This document shows, in pieces, positions 7,852 through 16,293 of a stretch of 59,292 nt of DNA; the first letter of the stretch is position 1, and every line of letters starts with the position of its first letter. The stretch lies in contig CAJMSZ010000012.1 of the NCBI GenBank assembly GCA_905216215.1, positions 1 through 59,292 of the forward strand, written 5' to 3'. The translations under genes and the position numbers were made by a program. This stretch comes from an uncultured bacterium. Lineage in GTDB: Bacteria; Bacillota; Clostridia; Lachnospirales; Lachnospiraceae. The notes below the pieces were generated by a model. The model did not search any database, had not been told where the DNA came from, and saw nothing but the letters and a program-made list of their open reading frames with translations.

Positions 7852-8181
7852 CTATACCTCCATTGCAAGCACATTCGTTACCGCTCTGGTATACTCCTGC
7901 CACTCCGCTTTCTTTTCTGCCAGTCGTCTGCTCCCTTCGGCAGTAAGCCGATAGTATTTTCTCACCTTTCCCGTTGCTTCCTGTTCATAAGACAACACAA
8001 AATTCTTCTCCTCTAACCCGTGAAGAAGCGGATATAAGGTACCGGCCTTCAGTTCAAAGACATTCTGTGACTTTTCCCTCAATGCTTCTATCATCTCATA
8101 ACCATACATATCCTTTTCTTCCAACAAGCGCAAAATCAGCATTGTCATGCTTCCTGAAACTAAAGATTTTTCAATTTTCAA
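7852..8181 (-). CDS. PadR-family repressor (TTG start)
   Basis: 109 residues from a TTG start at 8181. The PadR winged-helix pattern is clear: SMTMLILRLLEEKDMYGYEM, then AGTLYPLLHGLEE, then YYRLTAEGSRRL. The in-frame ATG at 8199 lies upstream of the ribosome site GGGGAG (8188-8193), which is 6 bp from the TTG, and homologues usually start at this residue, so TTG is the better start. It is expected to repress its own operon (with the FtsW-like gene). A perfect CGATATATCG palindrome sits just downstream of its promoter. Confidence 0.88.
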   Translation of the reverse strand: MKIEKSLVSGSMTMLILRLLEEKDMYGYEMIEALREKSQNVFELKAGTLYPLLHGLEEKNFVLSYEQEATGKVRKYYRLTAEGSRRLAEKKAEWQEYTRAVTNVLAMEV

Positions 8182-8210
8182 AAAAAGCTCCCCTTTCATA
8201 TATAGATTGT

Positions 8211-8258
8211 CGATATATCGGTTACCCATATAATATATCGAGTATCTATATATGTCAA
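8211..8258 (-). promoter_or_regulatory. padR promoter with candidate operator
   Basis: On the minus strand TTGACA (8253-8258) and TATTAT (8230-8235) are spaced 17 bp. The palindrome CGATATATCG (8211-8220) falls at about +3 to +12, and a related half (ATATATCG, 8233-8240) overlaps the upstream edge of the -10 element. That is a good place for PadR autorepression. Confidence 0.65.
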
Positions 8259-8276
8259 GAGGAGAATTTTTCTTTC

Positions 8277-9524
8277 TTATTTTCTTATCTGTCCATTTCC
8301 AAAGATAATATATTTGCTTGTGGTAAGCGCTTCCAGTCCCATCGGTCCTCTGGCATGGAGCTTCTGTGTACTGATCCCAATCTCCGCTCCAAATCCGAAT
8401 TCAAATCCATCAGTAAATCGGGTGGATGCATTAACATAGACCGCTGCCGCATCGATATAATCCTGGAATTTCAGTGCATTCTGATAGTCATTTGTGATGA
8501 TTGCCTCGGAATGACCTGTATTATAATGATTGATGTGCTCCACCGCTTCCTCAAAGGAGTCTACCGTCTTCACAGAAATAATCAAATCCAGATACTCTGT
8601 GCCCCAGTCTTCTTCCGTAGCAGCCTTCATTTCCGGAATGATAGCCCGGGCGCGTTCATCTCCACGAATCTCCACTCCCTTTGCAAGAAGACGCTGGCAA
8701 ATCAGAGGAAGTGCTTTTTCTGCAATCTCTTCATGGACCACCAAAGACTCACAGGCATTACACACACCAGTACGCTGGGTTTTGGCGTTTTCAATAATAT
8801 TTGCCGCCATTTCTACATCTGCATATTCATCCACGTAAATGTGGCAGTTTCCAGTTCCTGTCTCAATCACCGGGACAGTACTGTGATTTACCACATTGTC
8901 AATCAACTGCTTTCCGCCACGAGGAATCAACACATCAATGTAATCTCTGAGACACATCATCTCATCCACATGTTCTCTTGACGTATCCTCCACAAGAATC
9001 ACTGCATCCTCTGTAATTCCGGCTTTTTTCAGTCCTTCTTTCAGCACTTTCGAAATGGCAATATTCGAGTGAATGGCATCTTTTCCTCCACGAAGAATGG
9101 TCACATTTCCCGTTTTCAGGCAAAGTCCAAAAGCATCCGCAGTCACATTCGGCCGGGACTCGTAAATGATCCCCACAACTTCCAAAGGCACTCTGCGTTT
9201 CCCAATTTTCAAGCCATTCGGTCGCTCATTCATAGAAATCACTTCTCCGATCGGATCGGGCAATTCCCCAATCTGTCGAAGTCCTTCCGCCATTCCTTCT
9301 ATCCGTTCCCGAGTCAGACAAAGCCTGTCCACAAGTGAGGGTTTCATTCCGTTTTCCTGTGCTTCACGGATATCCTTTTCATTTTCTTCCAAGATATATT
9401 CCTGCTGTGCTATCAGTTCGTCCGCTGCCATACGAAGCCCCGTGTTTTTCTGGGTCTGTCCCAGATATTGTACTGTTTTGGCCGCTTTTTTTGCACGCAT
9501 TCCGAGATCTTCCATATATGTCAT
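8277..9524 (-). CDS. proA: Gamma-glutamyl phosphate reductase ProA
   Basis: 415 residues. NADPH-dependent reduction of gamma-glutamyl phosphate to glutamate semialdehyde, the second step of proline synthesis. Family landmarks: VGIIYESRPNVTADAFGLCL, the GGKDAIHSN segment, catalytic Cys in RTGVCNACES, and ARGPMGLEALTTSKY near the C-terminus. The ATG at 9524 is preferred because AGGTG lies 7 bp upstream. The GTG two codons earlier sits almost on top of that site. It follows proB by 12 bp in one operon. Confidence 0.97.
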   Translation of the reverse strand: MTYMEDLGMRAKKAAKTVQYLGQTQKNTGLRMAADELIAQQEYILEENEKDIREAQENGMKPSLVDRLCLTRERIEGMAEGLRQIGELPDPIGEVISMNERPNGLKIGKRRVPLEVVGIIYESRPNVTADAFGLCLKTGNVTILRGGKDAIHSNIAISKVLKEGLKKAGITEDAVILVEDTSREHVDEMMCLRDYIDVLIPRGGKQLIDNVVNHSTVPVIETGTGNCHIYVDEYADVEMAANIIENAKTQRTGVCNACESLVVHEEIAEKALPLICQRLLAKGVEIRGDERARAIIPEMKAATEEDWGTEYLDLIISVKTVDSFEEAVEHINHYNTGHSEAIITNDYQNALKFQDYIDAAAVYVNASTRFTDGFEFGFGAEIGISTQKLHARGPMGLEALTTSKYIIFGNGQIRK

Positions 9525-9536
9525 CTTCACTCACCT

Positions 9537-10358
9537 CTATTTCTGCTTTAATGCAACAAACAGCGTTCCCACATCTTCCCCGTTCAAAATATCATTGATA
9601 TGATAAATGTCATTGCCATTTGCAATGACCATATCTGCTCCACAACCGGTTGCAAGCTTTGCAGCAATAATCTTTGTTGCCATACCTCCGGTTCCAACGG
9701 CACTGCCTGCTCCTTTTCCCATCTTCTCCAGATTCTCATCAATCACTTCCACTGTATGTATAAATTCTGCTTCCGGATTCTGTCGTGGATCATCCGTATA
9801 TAATCCATCAATATCGCTCATCAAAATCAGGAGATCAGCATCTACCAACATTGTTACATAAGCAGACAACGTATCATTATCGCCAAAGTTCCCATAATTC
9901 GATTCATCCGCGGAAATCGCATCATTTTCATTGACGATCGGAATGACATTCATTTTCAAGAGCTGCTGGAATGTCTGTCTCGCATTTGCCGCACATTCCT
10001 CATTGGAAACAGACTCCTTCGTCAGAAGCACCTGCGCAGTAAGCGCCCCATATTCGCCAAACAGCTTTTCATAGATCATCATCAGTCTGCCCTGTCCCAC
10101 TGCCGCACATGCCTGACGTCTCGGCAAATCTTTCGGTGTTTCTTCCAGCCTTAGTACATTTCTTCCCACACCGATAGCTCCCGAAGAAACAACAATCACT
10201 TCTTTCCCTTTATTGCGCAGATTTACCAAAATCCTCACAAATTTCTCTAATTTCTCCAAATCGATAAATCCACTTTTGGGATGGGTAATGGTAGAAGTCC
10301 CGATTTTCACTACGATACGCTTTCGATTCTTTAATTCATTCCTCACATTTCCAGTCAC
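9537..10358 (-). CDS. proB: Glutamate 5-kinase ProB
   Basis: 273 residues. Amino-acid kinase fold with VVKIGTSTIT at the N-terminus, VSSGAIGVG, VNENDAIS and the ATP-site DIDGLYTDDPR. It phosphorylates glutamate, the first and feedback-controlled step of proline synthesis. The C-terminal PUA domain of E. coli ProB (367 residues) is absent, as in many Firmicutes. The start appears to be GTG at 10358, with a weak GTGAGG site upstream. First gene of proBA. No T-box leader is visible: the leader is only about 60 nt. Confidence 0.96.
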   Translation of the reverse strand: MTGNVRNELKNRKRIVVKIGTSTITHPKSGFIDLEKLEKFVRILVNLRNKGKEVIVVSSGAIGVGRNVLRLEETPKDLPRRQACAAVGQGRLMMIYEKLFGEYGALTAQVLLTKESVSNEECAANARQTFQQLLKMNVIPIVNENDAISADESNYGNFGDNDTLSAYVTMLVDADLLILMSDIDGLYTDDPRQNPEAEFIHTVEVIDENLEKMGKGAGSAVGTGGMATKIIAAKLATGCGADMVIANGNDIYHINDILNGEDVGTLFVALKQK

Positions 10359-10416
10359 AATAGTTGCCTCACTCTCTTTATGTAAATATCATTTCGTTGC
10401 TTTAATAATTTACTTC

Positions 10417-10445
10417 ATTATAGCATTATGACTTATGAAAACCAA
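10417..10445 (-). promoter_or_regulatory. proBA promoter
   Basis: A perfect TATAAT (10417-10422) with a weak -35 TTGGTT (10440-10445) at 17 bp on the minus strand, about 60 bp before the proB start. Confidence 0.55.
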
Positions 10446-10560
10446 CTCTTTTATTATTCAGCTATAATATTTTTTATATTCTTATTTTTAATGAATTTTC
10501 CGCAAAACTGTCTTATACTTATTTTAGAAACGACTAAAACATATAGATTGGAGAGCTATT

Positions 10561-10887
10561 ATGGATTTACTTATGACTACCCAGGAAGAATGTCAACGAT
10601 TAGAAGTATATGGAGAATATCTAAAGAAAATTCCAGAGTTATTGAAACAGTTAGAAACTGTAGAAAAAATGTACCAAAAAGCAGTTTTGGAGGAGACCAT
10701 GTTAAAAGACAAGCCTTTGAATAATCACAGTGTCCAGCTTTATGCTGACCGGCTGCATCGTATCAAGGAGCAATGCGAAATCCGTTCTGCTGATATCCGT
10801 CAACAATGTACACTTATCTTAGAATTAAAGGCTCAAATCGAAGCAGAGAGTACTGCGTTAAATGCACTGCTGAAAAAGGTTAACTGA
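10561..10887 (+). CDS. Small coiled-coil protein of unknown function
   Basis: 108 residues, almost entirely predicted helix with heptad-like Leu/Ile spacing (EYLKKIPELLKQLETVEKMY, then LILELKAQIEAE) and many Glu/Lys/Gln. No catalytic motif, signal peptide or membrane segment. A TTGGAGAGC ribosome site lies 5 bp before ATG 10561. It is a monocistronic plus-strand gene divergent from proBA and ends at a terminator hairpin. I do not recognise the family. A structural or adaptor role would be a guess. Confidence 0.7.
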   Translation: MDLLMTTQEECQRLEVYGEYLKKIPELLKQLETVEKMYQKAVLEETMLKDKPLNNHSVQLYADRLHRIKEQCEIRSADIRQQCTLILELKAQIEAESTALNALLKKVN

Positions 10888-10915
10888 AGCTTTAAATCGT
10901 ATCCGAATGCTTAAA

Positions 10916-10946
10916 GAGAGGGCTATCAAAACCAGACAGCCCTTTC
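10916..10946. terminator. Terminator hairpin, convergent genes
   Basis: AGAGGGCT and AGCCCTTT pair around a 13-nt loop between the small coiled-coil gene (plus) and the Rpn-type gene (minus). It can serve both directions. Confidence 0.75.
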
Positions 10947-10953
10947 ATTCCTA

Positions 10954-11778
10954 TTATTTCTGTAATTGTCTCATTATCAATTCTCGCTCATCGCCCTGAA
11001 CTCCTAATGCATTGAGTGCCTGTTCCAAAGTAAGCTTCATGTTTCCCATAAGATTTTTTACAGAAACAATCTTTTCCTTTGCTGCATATTCTTTTGCATA
11101 TTCTTTTGCATATTTTTCAACAATCTCGCTCATTTGCCCACGTCCTTTCTCCGTTTCTTTAAAATGTTTTACCCCTTTCGCCAATACACTGTAATGAATC
11201 TTTTCCGGATTTTCCTGATGAAAGTCTTTCATTAACTGACCAATTTCATCATTTCCTTTATAGCCGCCATTCACATATATAATATGGGAACCATCATCAA
11301 ACGATCCACCTGTCTCTCTTACACATCGGTCTATATGGTATACAGGTAAACCTTTTCTGAATTTGTCATACTTATATATAAATATCACATAAGAATCTTT
11401 AAGGTCCTTAAACACCTGCCCTTCCTTCAGCATTCTGGAATCTACCATGCTACTGTGATATCTGGCTCGCTTGATATGAGCTCCGGCAGAATTGCCCTGA
11501 ACCTCTATATCTATTTCCTCCCCATCCACATCAATCGCATGTACATCCAACGTAATGTTTCGACCACCGATTTCATGATTTTTCAATTCATTCTGACCTG
11601 TTACAGTAATAACTTTAATATCTCTTCCTAAAATAATTCGAAGAATCAGTTCTGTGGCTTCAATATTCTTATCAAAAACCCTACTCATCAAATCATCATC
11701 AAACAAGGTCAGTTCATCTACTAACGTATTGACTGTATTTCTTTCTTTTTCATTAGACTTTATTTTTTCTTCTGTCAT
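10954..11778 (-). CDS. Rpn-family PD-(D/E)XK nuclease-like protein
   Basis: 274 residues from ATG 11778 (AAAGGG upstream). The core of Rpn/T4-like 'PD-(D/E)XK nuclease family transposases' is visible: FDDDLMSRVFDKN, then LDVHAIDVDGEEIDIEVQG, where the Asp and the ExQ supply the nuclease-type active site, then YKYDKFRKGLPVYHIDR. Such proteins are multicopy in gut Firmicutes and Bacteroidota and are linked to recombination-promoting nucleases or phage defence. Near the C-terminus a YAKEYAKEYAAKE repeat forms a charged helix. The gene is free-standing with no terminal inverted repeats nearby, so it is not a recognisable IS. Confidence 0.82.
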   Translation of the reverse strand: MTEEKIKSNEKERNTVNTLVDELTLFDDDLMSRVFDKNIEATELILRIILGRDIKVITVTGQNELKNHEIGGRNITLDVHAIDVDGEEIDIEVQGNSAGAHIKRARYHSSMVDSRMLKEGQVFKDLKDSYVIFIYKYDKFRKGLPVYHIDRCVRETGGSFDDGSHIIYVNGGYKGNDEIGQLMKDFHQENPEKIHYSVLAKGVKHFKETEKGRGQMSEIVEKYAKEYAKEYAAKEKIVSVKNLMGNMKLTLEQALNALGVQGDERELIMRQLQK

Positions 11779-12093
11779 TATACCCTTTCTGCTTAATTCA
11801 ATAATAGCACACCTGCACTTTTCCAGCAAATAAAATAAATGCAAATCACGTAGTGAAATGCTTTAGCATCTGTCATTAATTGTTTTCTCATTCTTTTTTA
11901 AATGGTTACCTTTTATCGCTATACTAATTTTACCTGATACTTCCGTGCAGACCTGCACTTCTGATTAAATTGATTTGTTTTATTAGATTATCTTTCTGCT
12001 TCGATTTACATACACAACCTTAGCTATAACTTAACATGACTTTTTTTGTTTTTCAATACTTATATTTTTTTTGGTAAATTTTGCGCAAAACGC
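11779..12093. other. Intergenic region upstream of the Rpn-type gene
   Basis: AT-rich DNA with no supported gene on either strand. The only structure I see is a short dyad GTGCAGACCTGCAC (11945-11958). Its right half ACCTGCACTT recurs at 11811-11820, so it could be an operator pair for the Rpn-type gene. This is weak. Confidence 0.4.
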
Positions 12094-12133
12094 AAAAAAG
12101 GAAACAACTCACACCAAAGTCGTTTCCCTTTTT
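12094..12133 (-). terminator. Terminator of the opp-malY operon
   Basis: On the minus strand AAAAAGGGAAAC pairs with GTTTCCTTTTTT around a loop of about 17 nt, 19 bp after the malY-like stop and followed by T residues. Confidence 0.75.
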
Positions 12134-12151
12134 ATTTAAAAATCTTAAACA

Positions 12152-13357
12152 CTACGCATTAAATACATATTTATCCAATCTGTCAAATGCTTCCTGTACT
12201 CTCGAATATGGAAGTGCAAGATTCATTCGGATTGAATATTCGCCATGGAACGGTCTTCCGTCCTGCCAGCCCACACCGACACGGTATCCGGCTTTCAGAA
12301 GTTCATCCACTGTCTTCCCATGTTTCTCACACCATTCTTTGCAGTCAAGGAACAACATATAAGTTCCCTGTGGCTTGCTGAGACTTACTCCTTCAAAATG
12401 CTCTTTAATAAAGTCATATGCGTAATTGACATTGCCAGACAGCACTTCCCGAAGCTCGTCTACCCATTCCATGCCTTCTTCTTTATATGCACCAATCAGC
12501 GCATACATAGAAAGAACATTCATGGAATTGTAATGGCACTTACTGCTACTAGAACGTACACGATCACGCAAATAAGAATTATAAATAATATGATAGCTTC
12601 CGATAAGTCCGGCCAAATTAAAGGTTTTGCTTGGTGCATACAATGCAATGGTACGGTTCTTTGCATCTTCACTGATGGACTGAAGTGGAATATGTTTATT
12701 TCCATTCAGGATAATATCAGACCAGATTTCATCGCAGATTACGATACAGTCATTGTTCTTGTAAACTTCCATAGCCTTTTCCAGTTCTTCTCTCTCCCAG
12801 ACTCTTCCAGTTGGATTGTGAGGATTGCAGAAAACTGCAACATGAATCTTATTCTTCTTGATTTTGGCATCCATGTCCTCATAGTCCATTCTCCAGATGC
12901 CTTCTTCATCCTGTTTTAAATCACTTAAAACAATCTTATATCCAGCGCCTGTAATGCTACCTGTGAAGCCGATATAAGTAGGGCTATGTACCAATACACT
13001 ATCGCCTGGATTAGCAAATGCGTTCAGCGCAGATACCAGACCACCAAGAACACCATTTTCATAGCCGATTGCTTCTTTGGTAAGTCCGGTCACACCATTA
13101 CGCTTTTCCTGCCAGTTAATGATTCCCTGATAATACTCATCCCTTGTCATGAAATATCCATATGCAGGATGTGCCAGTCTTTCGCTGATAGCTTCCTGTA
13201 CTGTAGGAGCCGTTGCAAAGTTCATGTCTGCAATCCACATAGGGATAAAATCAAATGCTTCGTCTCTTGGTCCGAACGCATTTCCCATAGCAGGGACATC
13301 AACAGCGATTGCGTCTTTTCCCAACCGGTCCATAATTGTTGTAAAATCGTACTTCAT
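12152..13357 (-). CDS. MalY/PatB-type PLP-dependent C-S lyase/aminotransferase
   Basis: 401 residues. Fold-type I PLP enzyme: MWIADMNFATAP near the N-terminus, HSPTYIGFTG, CNPHNPTGRVW (substrate/PLP-binding Asn), CDEIWSDI (Asp for the PLP nitrogen) and APSKTFNLAG (Schiff-base Lys). MalY/PatB proteins cleave cystathionine or cysteine-S-conjugates by beta-elimination, giving pyruvate, ammonia and a thiol. The start is 1 bp after the oppF stop, with AAGGAGG inside the oppF end, so it is the last gene of the peptide-transporter operon. The context suggests use on sulfur amino acids released from imported peptides. Confidence 0.9.
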   Translation of the reverse strand: MKYDFTTIMDRLGKDAIAVDVPAMGNAFGPRDEAFDFIPMWIADMNFATAPTVQEAISERLAHPAYGYFMTRDEYYQGIINWQEKRNGVTGLTKEAIGYENGVLGGLVSALNAFANPGDSVLVHSPTYIGFTGSITGAGYKIVLSDLKQDEEGIWRMDYEDMDAKIKKNKIHVAVFCNPHNPTGRVWEREELEKAMEVYKNNDCIVICDEIWSDIILNGNKHIPLQSISEDAKNRTIALYAPSKTFNLAGLIGSYHIIYNSYLRDRVRSSSSKCHYNSMNVLSMYALIGAYKEEGMEWVDELREVLSGNVNYAYDFIKEHFEGVSLSKPQGTYMLFLDCKEWCEKHGKTVDELLKAGYRVGVGWQDGRPFHGEYSIRMNLALPYSRVQEAFDRLDKYVFNA

Positions 13358-13358
13358 T

Positions 13359-14345
13359 TTAGTTTTCCTCCTTGTTGTAGAGATGACATGCCACAAAATG
13401 TCCTGGCTCTACCTCTGTCATCTGAGGTTCTGCTTTACGGCAGATTTCCATGCACTGTTCGCATCGTCCTGCAAATCTACATCCAGCAGGTGGGTTTACC
13501 GGACTTGGAACATCTCCTTTTAACATAATGTGCTCTTTCTTTGCAGACGCATCTGGGTCTGCAATCGGCACTGCGGATAAAAGGGCCTTCGTATACGGAT
13601 GCTTCGGGTCAACATATAACTTAGAGGATTCGGTAAGTTCTACCATTTTCCCCAGATACATTACCCCGATACGATCCGAAATATATTTTACCACAGAAAG
13701 ATCATGTGCGATAAATAACATCGTTAAATTTCTTTCTTTTTGCAATTTCATCAACAGATTGACTATCTGTGCCTGAATGGAAACATCCAGTGCAGAGATT
13801 GGTTCGTCACAGAACAGAAATTCCGGATCTACAGAAAGCGCTCTTGCAATCCCGATTCTCTGGCGCTGACCGCCGGAAAATTCATGCACATTTCTGGAAG
13901 CATGCTCCGCATTCAGTCCAACCATGTTCAGAAGTTCAAAGACCATCTTCTCTTCTTCTTCGCGATTCTTTGCAAGCTTATGAATCTGAATGCCTTCCGC
14001 AATAATATCATATACCTTCTGATGTGGATTCAAAGAAGCATATGGATCCTGGAAAATCATCTGCACTTTTTTGGTAAATCCAAATCGTTCCTTCTTTGTC
14101 ATAGCATGAACATCATTTCCCTGATACAGCACTTGTCCCTCTGTCTTTTCCAGCATTCCAAGACAAGTCTTTCCACAAGTTGTTTTTCCACAGCCCGATT
14201 CACCTACAAGTCCAAATGTTTCCCCTTTATATACTTGAAAAGAGACATCATCTACTGCTTTCAATACACTGTGCCGGCCTGCTTTATAATATTTTTTCAA
14301 ATGGCTTACTTCCATTTCCACAGTACGGTTTTCTTCGTTACTCAT
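13359..14345 (-). CDS. oppF: Oligopeptide ABC transporter ATPase OppF
   Basis: 328 residues. Walker A GESGCGKTTCGKT, Q-loop MIFQDPYASLNPH, signature FSGGQRQR, Walker B FLFCDEP, then the oligo/dipeptide-transporter C-terminal region with the Cys cluster PPAGCRFAGRCEQCMEIC. One of two ATPases powering peptide import. It overlaps oppD by 8 bp. Peptide specificity is inferred from the family. Nickel or glycan importers share the same architecture. Confidence 0.92.
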   Translation of the reverse strand: MSNEENRTVEMEVSHLKKYYKAGRHSVLKAVDDVSFQVYKGETFGLVGESGCGKTTCGKTCLGMLEKTEGQVLYQGNDVHAMTKKERFGFTKKVQMIFQDPYASLNPHQKVYDIIAEGIQIHKLAKNREEEEKMVFELLNMVGLNAEHASRNVHEFSGGQRQRIGIARALSVDPEFLFCDEPISALDVSIQAQIVNLLMKLQKERNLTMLFIAHDLSVVKYISDRIGVMYLGKMVELTESSKLYVDPKHPYTKALLSAVPIADPDASAKKEHIMLKGDVPSPVNPPAGCRFAGRCEQCMEICRKAEPQMTEVEPGHFVACHLYNKEEN

Positions 14346-15363
14346 CTTTCTGCCTCCTTATTGCTTCCGGTACTCCACTTAAATCTGCTCTTTCATCCAT
14401 AAGCCAGCAACAAACTTCATGTCCGTCAGCAAATTCTGTTTTTGGAGGTTCATATTCGTTACAAATGTTCATTGCATATGGGCATCTGGAGCAGAAGGCA
14501 CATCCTTTTGGAGGATTTGTCATATCCGGGATACTTCCCTCGATGGTAATCAGTGCCTGCTTCTCTTCATAGTCTACACGTGGTACTGATTTCAAAAGAG
14601 CCCATGTATAAGGATGCTTCGGATGATAGAAAATATCTCTGCAGTTTCCCTTTTCTACAATTTTGCCTGCATACATTACAATAATTTCATTTGCAATATC
14701 TGCCACTACACCAAGGTCATGGGTAATCAGGATAATGGACATGCCCATTTTCTGTTGCAAATCCTTCATCAGCGAAATAATCTGTGCCTGAATTGTTACG
14801 TCTAATGCTGTTGTCGGCTCATCTGCAATCAACAGATTCGGATTCGTAACTAATGCCATGGCAATCATCACTCTCTGACGCATACCACCGGAAAGTTCAT
14901 GTGGGTATTTTTCAAGACAATTTTCTGCATCTGGTATTTCAACCAGTTCCAGAATCTCAATTGCTTTCTTTTTCAGTTCTGCCTTAGAAATGGATTTGTC
15001 ATGATTGGTCAGATTTTCCATAATCTGTTTTCCTATTTTCATAGTCGGGTTGAGGGATACCAATGCATCCTGAAAAATCATGGAACATTCTTTCCCACGG
15101 AAGGAATTCCACTCTTTTCTCGACAAATTTGTAATGTCTTTTCCTTCAAAAAGGATTTGACTTCCCTCTAATATTTTACCCGGCTTGTGAATCAGTCCCA
15201 TCAGAGATTTTGCAGTAACCGTTTTGCCACAGCCGGATTCTCCTACAATGGCTGTAGTCTTTCCACTTTTAATGTCAAATGTTACACCACGGACTGAGTG
15301 TACTTCTCCTGCATAAGTAAAATAGGACACAGCCAGATTCTTTACTTCGATTAAATTTTCCAT
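14338..15363 (-). CDS. oppD: Oligopeptide ABC transporter ATPase OppD
   Basis: 341 residues. Walker A GESGCGKTVTAKS, Q-loop MIFQDALVSLNPTMK, signature LSGGMRQRV, Walker B LLIADEPTTALD, and the family Cys cluster PPKGCAFCSRCPYAMNIC near the C-terminus. Partner of OppF. It begins 12 bp after the oppC stop with GGAGG upstream. Confidence 0.92.
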   Translation of the reverse strand: MENLIEVKNLAVSYFTYAGEVHSVRGVTFDIKSGKTTAIVGESGCGKTVTAKSLMGLIHKPGKILEGSQILFEGKDITNLSRKEWNSFRGKECSMIFQDALVSLNPTMKIGKQIMENLTNHDKSISKAELKKKAIEILELVEIPDAENCLEKYPHELSGGMRQRVMIAMALVTNPNLLIADEPTTALDVTIQAQIISLMKDLQQKMGMSIILITHDLGVVADIANEIIVMYAGKIVEKGNCRDIFYHPKHPYTWALLKSVPRVDYEEKQALITIEGSIPDMTNPPKGCAFCSRCPYAMNICNEYEPPKTEFADGHEVCCWLMDERADLSGVPEAIRRQKDE

Positions 15364-15375
15364 CTGCCACTCCTC

Positions 15376-16293
15376 CTATTCTACAATCTTAGGTTCCAGT
15401 GCAGTTCTGAGCACATCACCTAACAAATTAAAACTAAGTACTGTAATTAAAATCAATAATCCCGGATAAACTGCTAACCGTGGGGTGTCCAGAATATGAG
15501 CCTGTGCGCCCTGCAACATACTGCCCCATGATGCAACCGGAATCTGTACCCCAAGTCCTAAGAAACTCAGTGAAGATTCCATTAAAATCGCATTTGCAAC
15601 ACCGAGACTGGCTGCTACAATGACGGGTCCAAGGATATTTGGCACAATATGTTTGACTGCAATTCTTACACTTCCCGCGCCCAGATTTTTCACCGCACTT
15701 ACATAATCACGTTCTTTTATGGACATGGTTTCTGCTCTGGTAATTCGTGCCACCGATGCCCATGAGAACAGACTCAATACTACAATCAAGGTTGTAAGAC
15801 CCGGCTGTAATAAAGCATTCATAACTACCATAAGCAACATACTTGGAAGTGCAAGAAAAATATCTGTAAAACGCATTAACAGCATATCAAACTTTCCGCC
15901 AATGTAGCCGGAAAAAACACCTATTGTCGTTCCGATTGCTACTGTCATAAGCATGGCACAGAATCCTACTAACAACGAAACACGTCCTCCATATAACGCA
16001 CGGGTAAAATAATCTCTGCCATAATCGTCCGTACCAAACCAGTGTTTTGACGAAATCCCCTGGAGCTTTTGACTGACATCAATTTTATATGGATCATACG
16101 GACTAAGCGGTGCCATAAGAACCGCAATGATAATAATAGCCAACAGGATTAAACTAATCAATGCAACTTTATTAGACAACAGTTCTCTCTTTATATCTTT
16201 CCATACACTATGATTATATCTTTTCACCGCTTCCGGCTCTTTGTGTTCTATTCTTTTGAAAGAATCATCTTTAATAATAATCTTATTTTCCAT
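15376..16293 (-). CDS. oppC: Oligopeptide ABC transporter permease OppC
   Basis: 305 residues with an N-terminal cytoplasmic stretch, about six membrane segments and the HWFGTDDYGRDYFTR motif typical of OppC/DppC, followed by the permease EAA-like loop (KNLGAGSVRIAVKHIVPNIL). It forms half of the channel with OppB, whose stop it overlaps by 11 bp. Confidence 0.93.
   Translation of the reverse strand: MENKIIIKDDSFKRIEHKEPEAVKRYNHSVWKDIKRELLSNKVALISLILLAIIIIAVLMAPLSPYDPYKIDVSQKLQGISSKHWFGTDDYGRDYFTRALYGGRVSLLVGFCAMLMTVAIGTTIGVFSGYIGGKFDMLLMRFTDIFLALPSMLLMVVMNALLQPGLTTLIVVLSLFSWASVARITRAETMSIKERDYVSAVKNLGAGSVRIAVKHIVPNILGPVIVAASLGVANAILMESSLSFLGLGVQIPVASWGSMLQGAQAHILDTPRLAVYPGLLILITVLSFNLLGDVLRTALEPKIVE

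Noticed and set aside
7974..8981. 335-codon plus-strand open frame antisense to padR and proA
   Set aside because: It runs across the promoter region and antisense to strongly conserved proA codons, has no ribosome site, and its translation is low-complexity Ser/His/Cys-rich.
10359..10416. Proline T-box leader ahead of proBA
   Set aside because: The leader is only about 60 nt and lacks the specifier stem and the TGGTACCGCG-like T-box sequence.
10954..11778. Complete insertion sequence around the Rpn-type 'transposase'
   Set aside because: No terminal inverted repeats or target duplications can be seen. The label reflects a family name, not proof of mobility.
12245..12919. 224-codon plus-strand frame antisense to the malY-like gene
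   Set aside because: The minus-strand PLP enzyme is complete and conserved here. The plus frame has no ribosome site and an implausible composition.
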